A stretch of 64,000 nt of DNA from Cenococcum geophilum 1.58 (taxonomy: Eukaryota > Ascomycota > Dothideomycetes > Gloniales > Gloniaceae), in contig KV748220.1 of the NCBI GenBank assembly GCA_001692895.1, positions 310,001 to 374,000 of the forward strand, in the 5' to 3' direction. The notes below the pieces were generated by a model. The model searched no databases, had not been told where the DNA came from, and saw only the letters and a program-made list of their open reading frames with translations. This document shows, in pieces, positions 25,260 to 35,982 of this stretch; the stretch's first letter is position 1, and each line of letters begins with the position of its first letter. The position numbers and the translations under genes were made by a program.

Positions 25260-26560
25260 CACGTCTAGTATCCGCAGTTATAGGGGAGTAACTGTTAGCT
25301 ATAACAAACTAATATAGCTAGCAGAATGGCTCCGCTAGTTTAGCGAACCCTAGGCGCCCCTCTAGTAAACCCTTAACTAAATCCTCTAATGGTTAAGTAA
25401 AATTAAAAATAAATAAAACCCCTCCTTACTGGCAAACCGCACCTAGGCCGCTATAGCTGCGTATCCATAGTATAGGGAACCTACCCCCCTAAAGACAATA
25501 TCTGGGTATATAATTATAATATAACTAAATATAGAAAAAGTAGAGGGGCTTAGGGGATAATTAGAAATAGAAGTCCTTATAGAGATTTATAAAGAGGTCC
25601 ATAACGTTATTATAGTCCAACACCTTAGGAGCGGAGATATTAGAGTTACCCTAAGGAACTAACAGGTAAAGAAATAAGCCGTTAGGGTAGGGGACAGGCT
25701 AGGAGAATATATTAGCATAAAAGTGCTCTATAAAGATTACCCAGTTAAAGTCCTAGCGGTTTCCCTAAGCCTTAGGGTAGAAAAGGGACGCCAGGCGGAT
25801 AATATAGTAACTATATATAAGATAGTAAAATAAACGGAACGCCTTATACTAGGACTTAAAATCACCTAAATTTAATGGCTTTAATAGGAAAATGTAAACT
25901 AAGTATATAATAAAATAATAAAAGAATATAAGGGTCGCCAGAGACTCGCTAGGGAAACGCCGGTCGAACGTATAGCTCCCTTATTATTAGCACACATATA
26001 CCAAAAATGCAAAAACTCCTTATTTAAAAAGGTATTATTATAAATAGCCTTATATACAATACAAGGCTCTATAACCACAGACTCCGCCTAGAATAATACT
26101 ATCGCTATGTATAATAGGGACATACCTAATCCATATGCGCAGTATAGGTATACTACGGCCACTATATAGGCCCCTATAATATAAGACAATACTTAAATTA
26201 AAATTAAATAAAATGCGCAAACTGCCACTAAAGCACATATAAGGCGTAAGAGAGAGTAGACTACATTAAATATAAGAGACGGAAGGTAAGGGCTTAACAG
26301 CTACGGGAATAACTGCATACTAGGTTATATAAATAGAAATAATAGGCGATAAGCTAGGGGGGCGCGGGTGCCTTTTTAGCGTTTCCTACCTTTAATACTA
26401 GGGGGCTAGGCTAGCTATTCCAAGCCTTAATAGGCCAGAAGCAACGCCGCGCGATATTACTAGACTGTATAGGGATATAAGGGTCATAGGGGACATAAGG
26501 AAGAAAACGCCCTATAGGAAGACCCTTATAGACAGCTATAGTAAGCTTAAGACTAGGATA
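25260..26560 (+). pseudogene. LINE ORF1 (RNA-binding, zinc knuckles)
   Basis: A protein-like frame begins near 25260 and includes a basic, Trp/Pro-bearing N-terminal part, then a folded middle (about 25540-25870) where RRM-like ORF1 domains lie. It ends with the Cys/His knuckles at about 26070-26240, aligned with those of copy 1. The knuckles are more eroded here than in copy 1, with several Cys replaced by Tyr. Stops of the TAA/TAG type interrupt the frame. ORF1 proteins package element RNA. Confidence 0.75.
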
Positions 26561-26739
26561 ATTAAGAATTAGACTTAACGCGGTAAATATAAAATTCGTA
26601 GCTAACTCTTAAAGGGCATATAGCTAACTAGTAAGAATAGGGGAAGAACCGGAGACAATAACAGATTTAGATATAGAAGCGCTAGTAGGAATACAAGACA
26701 TAGGAATAGAAAGCTCTATATAAAATAAGTAGCAGCTAG

Positions 26740-29700
26740 GGTGTAGATATAAGAGATAGAAGTTCTAAATATTCTAGAGAAAGTAGAAATAGAAGAAGTA
26801 AGGAATAAAGGAGAGGCGAAGGACCCTCACTGGGGGTCCGCCACCTATCTATTATATAGTATAACTGCGGCAATACAAACCACCGTCTCGCAAGGCCCTT
26901 ACTAGATAGCCTAGACCTAGAGAAATATTATATCCTTACTATATAAGAGCCGTATTATAATACCTACATATAATTAACATACTGCCCCTAAGGATTTTAG
27001 CTCCTATATAAACCAAAAGTAGCTATACGCGTGTGCTTTATAATTAGTAAGGCTATTAGCCTATCCTTATAGTTATAGCAGGCAGTTAACCTAGATATTA
27101 CAGTTATAATAATCTAGATATATAGGGGACCAGTATAGATTATTAATGTGTATAACCCTAGGGTTAAAGAGGTCCCATAAATAGAGAATATTATATTAGC
27201 GATAAGCTTACTAAAAACTAAAGGTATAGAGTTTATCCTATTAGGAGATATAAACCTCCACCACCTATGGTAGGGGGGTATTTATATTACTGCTAAACGA
27301 TAGGCAGAGTGCCTACTAAGAGCTATAGACACCTAGGGCCTTAAGCTAGCCACCCCCCTAGAAGCAATTATATAGCAATAAGGCACCACTAGAAGTATAA
27401 TTAACCTTATATTTATAGACGAAGGCCTATACTAGAGACTTAAAAGGTATAACCCTAAAGAAGAATAGGTACTTACTTTAGACTATATCCCTATTTAGAT
27501 ATAGCTAGATCTAGATATTAAGGCGTAACCTAATAGTAAAAGATATATAATAAGAAAGCTTAAGACAGACAGCTTCCTTAGCATAGTTAAATAATAACTT
27601 TAAGACTTAGAAGAAATCCACCCAATACTAAATAAGCGAGGCTTATTAGCTACCCCTAAGGAAATCGACTAAAGACTAAAAAGGATTTAGGCAGCAATTA
27701 AAAATAGGCTAGAAGAGCACTACCCGGTCTTAAAACCGGGCCCCTATATACAATATATATAGTCCGCATAATACGCGGTTCTTATTGCCAGCCAACAATA
27801 AGTAAGAAGAAAATATATAAGCAGCCATAATCCTAAAGACGAGAGACAATATAAAGATATAAGAAACCAGCTAAAGAATACCCTAAAAAAAGAAGTAAGG
27901 AATAGCTGGAGACGGTTTATAAATAAGCATATTACTAACCTAAGCCTCCCCTATAATAAAGGTCTCTAGAGGATAGTAAAATAGGTAAAGAAAAAGGCGG
28001 GACGCCTAGTAGAAGACCTATACCTTCCACCCCTACAAAAACTAGGTGAATTACTGGCTATAAGCGACAATAATAAGAAGGTAAAGATTCTTATAGAAAG
28101 ATTTTTCCCTTAACCAGCTTTAGTAGACCTCAGTAATATTATAGGCGAAGCACCGGTGACTCGCCTAAGGGTCGATAACAATATAACAGCTAAAGAAATG
28201 ACCAGAACTATTAGCCGCCTTTTAAATAATATAGCACTAGGACCAGATGGGATCCTAAATAAAGCCCTAAAGACCTACGGACCACTAATAGCACCTTAGC
28301 TTGCGGATATAGCTGGAGCATACTTTATAATAGGCTACTACCCAAGACTTAGAAGAGCTATAATAACGTTTATCCTACGTAAAGAAGGTAAAGCAGACTA
28401 CTTATTTCTAGGGAGCTACCGCCCTATTGCCTTAGAGAATACCCTTAACAAGATCTTAGAAAGGGTAATAGCGGATTATATAGCAGACACGGTTAAGGAA
28501 TACGCCCTACTACTATAAAGCTAAATAGGGGCAAGAAAGAACCGCTTAACACTATCAGCACTTACGCTACTCGCTACCACCATTAAATCTGCATGGGCGA
28601 TGCGAAAGGACTTTATAGTATTAATGCTTAGCCTAGATATTAGTGGCGCCTATAATAACGTACCCCATAAGCGTCTCTTATATATCCTTAGGGCAAAAGG
28701 CTTCCTAAAATGGATTATATAATTTATTTAAGGGTTTATAGGTTAAAAAGAAACATTATTAGTCTTTAGCAGATACTAAAGCCCCCCTATTATAGTTGCA
28801 ACAGGAATACTATAAGGATTACCCCTCTCGCCTATACTCTTCCTTTTCTTTATAAGCAACCTACTTAATTTCTTTAAAGAAGGGGCGACCTAGGGGATAG
28901 GCTTTATTAATAATATAAACCTAATTATATACGGGCCAATAGCCGCAGAGAATTATAGAACACTAGAGAAAGCTTATAATACCTATATAGAATGGGCAAG
29001 ATAATATAGAGTCCAATTCTTACTAGAGAAATACTAGCTAATCTATTTTATAAGAAAACGCAACCAATCTGCAGATCTCTAGCATATAATTTGTATTTAA
29101 GGCTTTAGGGGTTAGCCAGTTTAGAGCCTAAGAGTATTAGGAGTATAGGTAGATAGTAAGCTTTAGTGGAGCGTATATACGGCGCAAGCGGCCCATAAGG
29201 GCTAAGTATAGTATATTATATTATCTAGGATTGTTAACTCTATATAGGGTCCATGCTTTTAAAGGTCACGCCTACTATATATAGCAGTTATCCGGCTAAC
29301 CATAATGTATAGGTCCAGTATTTAGGCCATTAGAGAATCTAAGAAAGGCCCCCCTAAATCGCTCCTTAAACTACTCTAAAAGGTCTAAATAGCTTACCTC
29401 TGGAGTATAATAGGCGGATATAAGTAAACGGCCACAGCACTACTTAAGAAGGAAGCTAATATTCCCCCCCTACAACTATATATTAAAGCTACTGCAATAT
29501 AAAGGGCATAAAAGGAACGCAACTCTAATATTATAAAGTATATCAAGACACGCCTAAATAAACTATAGAGGGACCTTAGGGCGCCTTATAGGAGAACAAA
29601 CCAATAACCCCAAAATAGGGAAGATATATTAGAAAAATAGGTAAAGAAAGTAGAAGAAGAATGGCACTACTTTAGGGCCCAGGCCCATATAGAGGAGGAA

Positions 29701-30330
29701 GGGAGACGCGTAAAAGGCCAGCAAAGACAATAGTAAGAGAAAAAAAGGAGCTAAAGTAGAGCACAAAAGAACGCTAGGAAACTATCTACCGCAATATAAT
29801 ACTGGCTAGACTAACGCTAAAGAGGTATATAGGAGTTAAAGGTACAGAGGCTGACTAAGGTAAGAGGAACCTAAGCCGTAGTATAGTTAACGCTATGGGG
29901 GGTAAACACTCTAGAGCTCTAAGAAGGCCTAATAAAGGTAGAAAATATAATAGCAACACTCTTAAGAACAGGAATAATAGGACTAAAAGACTGGCTCTAC
30001 TAGGTAGGTGTCCTAGTAGGTAGCCCGAGATATAAATATAGCTAGCTAAAATAGACACTAAAATATATAATACTGTTATGCCCCTTACGCACTAACTAAG
30101 AAGTAATACTCTTAGTAGCTAGCATAGAGAACTATAAGACACTACTTTTAATACAAAAAGGCCTTAAGGCGGTTACCTAGTAGCTTATTAGCTAAAATAT
30201 ACTAAACCAGTTCTGGGTTATAAAGGAAATGGCAATAGAGGGCGAAGGGGCGAGTAATAGGCGCCCCCTAATAACTCTATAGTAGTAGAGTAAAGTTTAT
30301 AATACTAGCGCGTCCGTAGGCTTATTACGG
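26740..30330 (+). pseudogene. LINE ORF2: endonuclease and reverse transcriptase
   Basis: Endonuclease covers about 26850-27500 (QYNCGN, Q/K-EPYYN, LLGDIN, LDYIPI). RT covers about 28150-29090, with the well preserved SYRPIALENTL block near 28418-28445. As in copy 1, the FxDD active site (about 28905-28925) reads INN, both Asp now Asn, which abolishes catalysis. The preceding PDG triplet is better kept than in copy 1 (GPDGILNKALK near 28230-28260). The C-terminal finger is at about 30020-30085. Many in-frame stops; clearly dead. Confidence 0.9.
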
Positions 30331-30552
30331 CAGCAGTAGTTCCTAAGGAGGTTAAAAAGTAAGGTAGTAAGAGCACTACTAGTAACTCGCAGGCGCCTTA
30401 TAGGCGAGTCCTAAAAGGCAGGGAGATAGATTACAGGGTTTTCTTAAATAGAGTTTTCTCCCTATATATATATAAGGAGTAGTCCGTATAGGCCTAATAG
30501 GGATCTAAATCGGACGTTAAATAATGAATTATTATTATTATTAACCTTAAAA

Positions 30553-30796
30553 CAGGACTTATTTAGTTAACTATTAAAGGGAAATAAATTAAAATGTCTT
30601 TTAATATATTACTATTAGGAAATAATAAGGCAGTATTAGGAATGCCTTAGTTATAGAAATATAACCTAAAGATTAATTAGGTTATAGGTTAAGTTAATAT
30701 TAGGGATACTTAATGCTATAAAATATAATAATAAGCTAAGTTAGTATAGTACTAAGTTGGAGCGATATATAAAGAGACTAAGTAAGGCTTAAGTTA
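30553..30796 (+). pseudogene. Distal protease of element 2
   Basis: The + strand resumes element 2 after the LINE and matches element 3 59600-59840. It ends at the TA site where the Fot1-type transposon inserted. The next element 2 piece is 32639-32774. Confidence 0.8.
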
Positions 30797-30798
30797 TA

Positions 30799-30851
30799 AC
30801 GTTTTATATAAGCGAGTGAGCTATATAAGCGAGCGAGCCACCCCACCAAGA
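30799..30851 (+). repeat. Left terminal inverted repeat of Fot1-type element
   Basis: About 53 bp, ending CCCCACCAAGA. Inside it an AAGCGAGTGAGC-like motif occurs twice about 20 bp apart, a compound repeat that could be two transposase binding sites. It pairs with 32586-32638; differences are C/T or G/A. Confidence 0.92.
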
Positions 30852-30899
30852 CTTAACCACCTTAAAAGCTAATAGCTACCCACCATCTATCGCTATAAT

Positions 30900-32560
30900 A
30901 AATTACTAGCAGCTAGATAGACTAACTGTTAGCCTGTTTACACGTTCTTAAATTATGTCTAGTCTCCCTACAGCGCCTACAGCGCCTCTGCTGCGAAGCG
31001 TTCCCACTTTTACGCCGCTTGCCCTTACGCGTCTCCCCCTCTACCTGCTTATTAGCCTAAGCTACTAGATCTAGACCCTCTGCCACTGTAAGAACCTCTT
31101 ATTTTTATAAGCGCTTTTTTTTTACGCTTTTTACGCTGCGATAGAGCCTTATTAGCTTTTTGTAGGCTAGCTATCTGTGCGCGCATTAGGGTGGCTTTAT
31201 GCATTATCTTCTCAGCACCCTTAAACAGCTAGTCTAGCTAGTCTACTATTGAGCTAGGTGAACTACTCTGGTAATTTTAAATTCGGCTATGTAGTAGAGC
31301 TGTTTAACTGCCTAGTTCAGTGATATTGCTAGGTGTTTTGGGTTCCTATAGAGCAACCTCTATAGGAGGTATAGGCGTTTAAAGCTTAACATCTAGCTTT
31401 AAGAGTATAGCCTCTAGATTAAATGGGACTAGGCCTGTACCTCAAAATCCTACACGGATATTGCTCTCAGTAATAGAGTTGCTATAGGCTGCTTTAAATG
31501 CTGGTAGAAATTCAAGCTTTGTAACGTGGAAGATATGGTTACGAACTAGGTTATCAACCTACTATCTATACGCGCGCTTTAGAGGCGCAAAGCAGCCTAC
31601 ATCTAGTGGCTGTAGTAGATGTGACGCGTATGCTAGCATACAGAGCGTAAGAATATTCTTCTGCTTGCAGAGCTGTTAAAATTTGAGAGATTAATAGCTC
31701 TCATGACCGTCGATTACTAGTAGGCGATGTGTGCCTACTGTATGATACTGCGTATGCCTATTAAAGTGCTCTAGCCATTTAATACCCAGCTAATTAGTCG
31801 TCTAACCATTCTCGCTTAGCGCGATAGCCTATTCTTGTGGTATATTATGGAACTAGGTAGTATAGTGGTGCTTTCTAGTAAATATAATAAACGGTGGAAT
31901 TGGCCAGCCTAGAGCATTTACACCCTAGATTACTGTAACCTATTCTCAATTACCTAGCTGTACAGTTTTAGGCTGGATACGTCGCTCAGAGCCTATAATA
32001 ACTTTAGCAGTTGCTATAACACCCATTTGAAATCCAGCTTTATTAAAATTATACGTGTCTCCGTTAGATATGCTATGCTCTGCCTTAAAATTGCCCACGA
32101 GGTTAAACTAGGGCTCAATAATCCTAGGATCCTCGCATAGAGCTCGCTAATAGTCGTACTTCCAATTATATCATAATTTAATCTTAGGCGTCCTCCGTAT
32201 GTAGTTACATAGCCAGTTAATGCCGACCTTACTAGCAGAGCTAGTAGAGCGCGCAGCGAGTAGTTAATTAGCCATTTCTCTTATATAGATAACCCGAGGC
32301 GCAAATCCTTGTAAATCTAGGTTAAGAATATGCTCAGTAATAGCCTCCTCTTCTAGCTTAGTAAGCTTCTTTGAATTGGCCTCGTAATTGCGTCGTGAGA
32401 GAGTTCCACCGTGTCGTCGTTAAAGGGTCGCTTGAGAGACATCGTAAGTTACTGTAGCGCGCCGTACGCTATGGAATTGGTTCTGCTTAATAGCTGAGAT
32501 AGCTAGGGCTATTCTGCCTTCTTGATAGCTCGATTGAGGGTTGTGTTGTTGTTTTATGGT
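30900..32560 (-). pseudogene. Fot1/pogo transposase
   Basis: Reading right to left, a psq-type helix-turn-helix (near 32545-32400: ALAISAIKQNQFHSVRRA) is followed by a CENP-B-type DNA-binding domain (about 32400-32150) and the DDE_1 catalytic core (about 32080-31350). The core shows TYNFNKAGF (usual TYNFDETGF), LLVIDGHES (31698-31727) and HLLQPLDVGCFAPLKRAY. A Cys/His knuckle CRRCRETRHNLRTC ends the protein (about 30943-30985). The first catalytic Asp (about 32045) now reads Asn and the next Glu reads Lys. Roughly a dozen in-frame stops interrupt it. It would cut and reinsert the element at TA sites. Family assignment is firm. Confidence 0.9.
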
Positions 32561-32585
32561 AGTTAATAGTTAACGCGTCGTGATT

Positions 32586-32638
32586 TCTTGGTGGGGTGGC
32601 TCACTCGCTTATGTGGCTCACTCGCTTGTGTAAAACGT
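32586..32638 (-). repeat. Right terminal inverted repeat of Fot1-type element
   Basis: Reverse complement of 30799-30851. It is better preserved (TTTTACACAAGCGAGTGAGC on the inward strand) than the left end. Confidence 0.92.
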
Positions 32639-32774
32639 TATACTAAAAAGATACTATAAGTATAATAAGAAACTATAGTTACTAAAAAGTAAAAAGCTAT
32701 TAGAGTATATAGTATAGGACTATAAGATAGAATTAGAACTAAAAATAAGTCTAAGGTTCTTTCTAATCTATAAG

Positions 32775-32950
32775 TATTAATATCACCTAGGGGGTACTGT
32801 AATTGCAATATAAGGTAACAGGTTCTTTAATTTATTTATATTCTTTTATAAAGAATTATAAGAATTGCGGTGCCTAAATAGGGGGCTAATAAGTTACTAT
32901 AAGGATGACTAATTAGAGATAGAACTACGTAACCTCTACTTATACAGACA
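32775..32950 (-). repeat. 3' LTR of gag-only element (176 bp)
   Basis: It begins TATTAATATCACC (originally TG...) and ends TATACAGACA on the + strand. It matches the outer parts of 35374-35977. Confidence 0.9.
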
Positions 32951-33039
32951 CTAGCGACATTTATAAAAAGGAAAGAAGGTAAGAAAGTATAAAGGAGAAG
33001 TATATAGGTTAACAGGTGCTTAGGGCAGTAATCGCGAAT

Positions 33040-33182
33040 GTCTTGGGTATTGCGAATATTACGGATATTGCAGACGTTGCGGATATCGTTACGGATATTG
33101 CGGATATCGCTATGGATATTGCGGATATCGCTACGGATATTGCGGATATTGCGGATATCGTAAACATTTGGATATTGCGGTG
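33040..33182 (+). repeat. GATATTGCG/GATATCGCT minisatellite
   Basis: Nine-base units GATATTGCG and GATATCGNT alternate for about 140 bp inside the gag-only element, just inside its 3' LTR. On the + strand they spell a meaningless Asp-Ile-Ala repeat. Confidence 0.9.
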
Positions 33183-33331
33183 GAGACAGGTAGGCGCATA
33201 TAAGGTGTTACTGAGGTATCCCGTGACAGAGCGTAGTTGAAGTCAGAACTGAAGGTATGGCGGCTTTAGAAGGTATAAAAGTTATAGGGCTGTCGCAGAC
33301 CATAGGGGAAAAAAGGTGGAAGGGCTAAGTC

Positions 33332-35300
33332 CTATCCGTTATCGTTAAAATAACAGTTAAGGAAGTTAATATTAACCGTAAGGTTCTCTATATTAACCTT
33401 ACTACCGCGCCTTACTATACTAGGTTCCGTATTACTAGGTTCCGTACTACTAGGTTCCGTGCTACTAGTAAGGCCGTAGGCAAAGGCATTGTTGTTTATA
33501 GATATAACTATATTCTTAGCGGTTTCAATTAATATTAGCCCATTTAAAGTTATAAAGTGCTTAACACTATAGTCGTTGTAGAAGAAATTACTGCTAGTAG
33601 TAGTCGGAGTTGATATATTAAGTGCTATAGCCGTTATATCCTTGTCAAAATCGTCGTTAATATCGTTGTCTATAAGGTACTGGTGGACACGTCTCTTAAA
33701 TCCTTCTCTTGCTTCGTCACGTTCTTCTTTAGTATGCTTAGTTAACCAATAGTCTCCTTTCTTACACACGAAGCACGTCCTGGCGTTATTGCTGTAACGA
33801 TTATTTGATGAACTTAGTTAAGATATTGGTCGGTAGTAGCGACGGTTAGTAAAGAACACGTTGGTAGGTTATCCTATAGTACCGTTAATCTTCTTATAAG
33901 TGACGATTAATGATTATAGGCTGTTTATGAGGCTAGTAAGTGTAGTAGGTAGGTTTAAGCAAGCTGCCTGGTAAGTAGCGACGTCTTGACAAGCGACAAT
34001 GAGCTTATTATATAGGAAATCGTTATTACGGAGGTTAGCATTAAGACCATGCTGTAAATGACAGAGGTTGTTAAGTAGTAGCTGTAGGTAGTCCCCTATA
34101 GACTTACCTTCGTTTTTTATTATTACCGTCTTAAGAGTAATAGTATTCCACTTTATTAGAATTCCACGCTTATATTCCGGTCCTTTAAAATAGTTGCGTA
34201 CGGCATTATAGATACTATTAAAGGTGGTATAAGTTGCCTTATTCTTATAGTAGAAGTTAAAAGTAATACTACGTAATATTATCGGAAAGCCTTTAATCTT
34301 TACCTCTTGTGGTATACCGACTCTATTATAAAGGTCATTAAAAATCGTAAGCTTGCGGTCAAAGTTATCATCCTCTCCGCTGTATTTGCTTTCCTCTATA
34401 TATATCTTTACCAGAATTACTAAGTCTCTACCATAGTTAATAGTGGCTGTGACTTTTATAGAAGGTGCTGCAACGTTCGTAGGGGAAGCCGTAACGTTCG
34501 TAGAGAGAGCCGTGGCGTTTATAGGGGGAGCCGTAACGTTCGTTAGGGGAGCCGTAACGTTCATTAGGGGAGCCGTGATGTTCATAGGTAAGGGGGGCTC
34601 GGCCGTAGAGAGGTCATTTAAGATAGCTGGGGTTAGGGTAGGTGACGTTAAGGGGGTTAATAAACGTAATTTAAGACGGCGGTTAATAACATACGAATTA
34701 AAGGGTCCTTCACTATTAATGTATAGCTTAATTTCTTCATCTAACCATTCCGTAGGGTTATCCTCGTGGGCAACGTCATATAGTGCTTATAGTACTAACT
34801 TGCTCTTCTTATTAAAGACCCATACTCCATTACGTTAGAGTAGTTGTTTAAGTTCCTTAATTACGGACCTATAAGCATCCTTAAATGTCTATACCTCGAA
34901 ATTATTAAAGTCCTCTTGGTATAATTCCTATAAGCTTTTATCCTTAAAGTTGCGCTTAGTATACTTATTAATTTTAAAGTTAATATAGTTAGTGATGTCT
35001 TTTGCGGTAGTCTTATTAGTTAGGGTAATCCCGTTACCCCAGTCCGGACGTTAAATTCCTGTGTCGGATATAATTAACTGGCGTAGATCGTGGTGTAGGT
35101 AGGGGTGCTGCTAACGCTGCTGGGTTGTAGGATACTGCCGAAGCTGCTGGGGGTACTGGCACTTAGTAAAGAGGTCGTACTGGGTATTAATTTGCGTGAT
35201 GGACGCGAACCGGACGAAGCCTTGGTAGGAGCCAGTTCTTTGAGTTCCCAGGGCCTTAGTAGGAAGGGTTCTCCTTAGCAAACGCGACGTGATCAACGGG
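33332..35300 (-). pseudogene. gag of the short LTR element
   Basis: The minus strand encodes a Gag-like protein. A proline- and glutamine-rich N-terminal region (about 35300-35060) is followed by a capsid core with WNTITLKTVI and LCHLQHGLNANLRNNDFLYN (within 34585-33914) and a knuckle-like CKKGDYWLTKHTKEERDEA block (about 33769-33700). This pattern occurs widely in gag of fungal LTR elements. Between N-terminus and core is a run of about seven NVTAP-like repeats (34440-34590), encoded by a 24-bp minisatellite. Long frames remain open (33914-34585; 33332-33769), so decay is lighter than nearby, but the gene as a whole is broken. Gag would form particles for RNA packaging. Confidence 0.8.
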
Positions 35301-35373
35301 CCTTAGTAGGAGCGATCGCGTGTTGTCTCTCTTCGTAATAACACCTGGCTAATCTGTGATATCAACTGATCAG

Positions 35374-35977
35374 TGTCGGTATCACCCGGGGGGTACTATA
35401 ATTGCAATATAAGGTAATAGGTTCTTTGATTTATTCGTGTTCTTCCGCAGAGGATCGTAAGGATCGCGGTGCCTAAATAGGGGGCTAATAAGTCACCGTA
35501 AGGATGACTAATCAGAGACATAACTAACGTAGTCGGTAAGCAAGTGGGCCATGCAAGCATCCGGGCCACCGCAAAACCCCACCAAAAAACCCAAAAATCG
35601 GTCTTTAATATCTTAACAACGGCTTAATAATAAATTATAAAATTTTATAATTAGACTCTTATACTTACTTTAAGACCTCTATTAGAGTTTTGGAGTAATT
35701 ACTTAAGCCATTATTAATATATTAAGATTTAGCTCTTAAATCTAAGCCAAATTATTATATCTTAAGAACCACTTATTAAATTACGTTAAAACTTTAATAT
35801 AGGCCTTAAGGTATATATAAGAGTCTAATTATAAAATTATAAAATTTATTATTAAGCCGTTATTAAGATATTAAGGACCGGTTTTTGGGTTTTTTAGTGG
35901 GGTTTTGCGGTGGCCCGGATGCTTGTATAGCCCACTTGCTTACCGACTACGTTACGTAACCTCTACTTGTACAGACA
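35374..35977 (-). repeat. 5' LTR of gag-only element, interrupted by a MITE
   Basis: It begins TGTCGGTATCACCC and ends TGTACAGACA. Taking out 35532-35947 leaves a copy similar in length to its partner. About eight bases inside the LTR a TTGATATCA motif (element strand) could be a weakened initiator-tRNA primer site, a tentative reading. Confidence 0.88.
35532..35947. mobile_element. 416-bp foldback MITE with TA target duplication
   Basis: Its ends are exact inverted copies starting GTCGGTAAGCAAGTGGGC, and the inverted similarity runs through at least 130 bp and, more weakly, almost to the middle, so the whole element is one giant hairpin. The target duplication is TA (35530-35531; 35948-35949). 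It has no coding frame. TA duplication and the size suggest mobilisation by a Tc1/mariner or pogo transposase, but the ends differ from those of the Fot1-type element at 30799. It is the most recent event in the nested stack. Confidence 0.9.
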
Positions 35978-35982
35978 ATAAG

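Larger units (their letters stand above)
24974..30536 (+). mobile_element. Tad1-like LINE, copy 2, longest copy (5.56 kb)
   Basis: Same family as copy 1, with about 960 bp more at the 5' end, giving a 5' UTR of roughly 280 bp, ORF1, ORF2, 3' UTR and (ATT)n tail. It may be full length, since Tad1-like elements are commonly 5-7 kb, but no independent full copy is here for comparison. It sits in the protease of element 2 with a 16-bp duplication. Dead: many in-frame stops and an altered RT active site. Confidence 0.92.
24958..30552. repeat. 16-bp target site duplication around LINE copy 2
   Basis: ATTATTAACCTTAAAA is at 24958-24973 and again at 30537-30552. Element 3 has a single near-identical site at about 59587-59602. 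The first ATT units merge with the LINE tail. Confidence 0.9.
30799..32638 (-). mobile_element. Fot1/pogo-type DNA transposon (Tc1/mariner superfamily), 1.84 kb
   Basis: Terminal inverted repeats of about 53 bp begin ACGTTTTA at both ends, and the target duplication is TA (30797-30798; 32639-32640). Element 3 carries the empty site (AAGTTATATACTAAAG near 59826-59841), so the junctions are secure. The single gene is a pogo/Fot1 transposase on the minus strand. By eye it is less AT-shifted than its surroundings, so it looks younger or less RIP-mutated than its host. Not active: the transposase frame is interrupted. Confidence 0.93.
32775..35977 (-). mobile_element. Short gag-only LTR retrotransposon fossil (probably Copia-type)
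   Basis: LTRs of 176 bp (32775-32950) and the same sequence split by a MITE (35374-35977), with ATAAG duplications at 32770-32774 and 35978-35982; element 3 shows the empty site near 59980-59985. The interior is only about 2.4 kb and holds gag on the minus strand, then a GATATTGCG minisatellite. There is no protease, integrase, RT or RNase H, and no room for them. This resembles a non-autonomous TR-GAG design, depending on a relative for pol. Copia affinity rests on the style of the gag knuckle. Broken, but fewer breaks than its host. Confidence 0.85.

Noticed and set aside
24996-25262. 88-codon minus-strand frame
   Set aside because: Lies in the LINE 5' UTR on the wrong strand, with no recognisable domain.
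33016-33240. + strand frame with an Asp-Ile-Ala repeat
   Set aside because: Translation of the 9-bp minisatellite; not a gene.
34443-34838. 131-codon + strand frame with a Val-Thr-Phe repeat
   Set aside because: Antisense of the NVTAP repeat region of gag.
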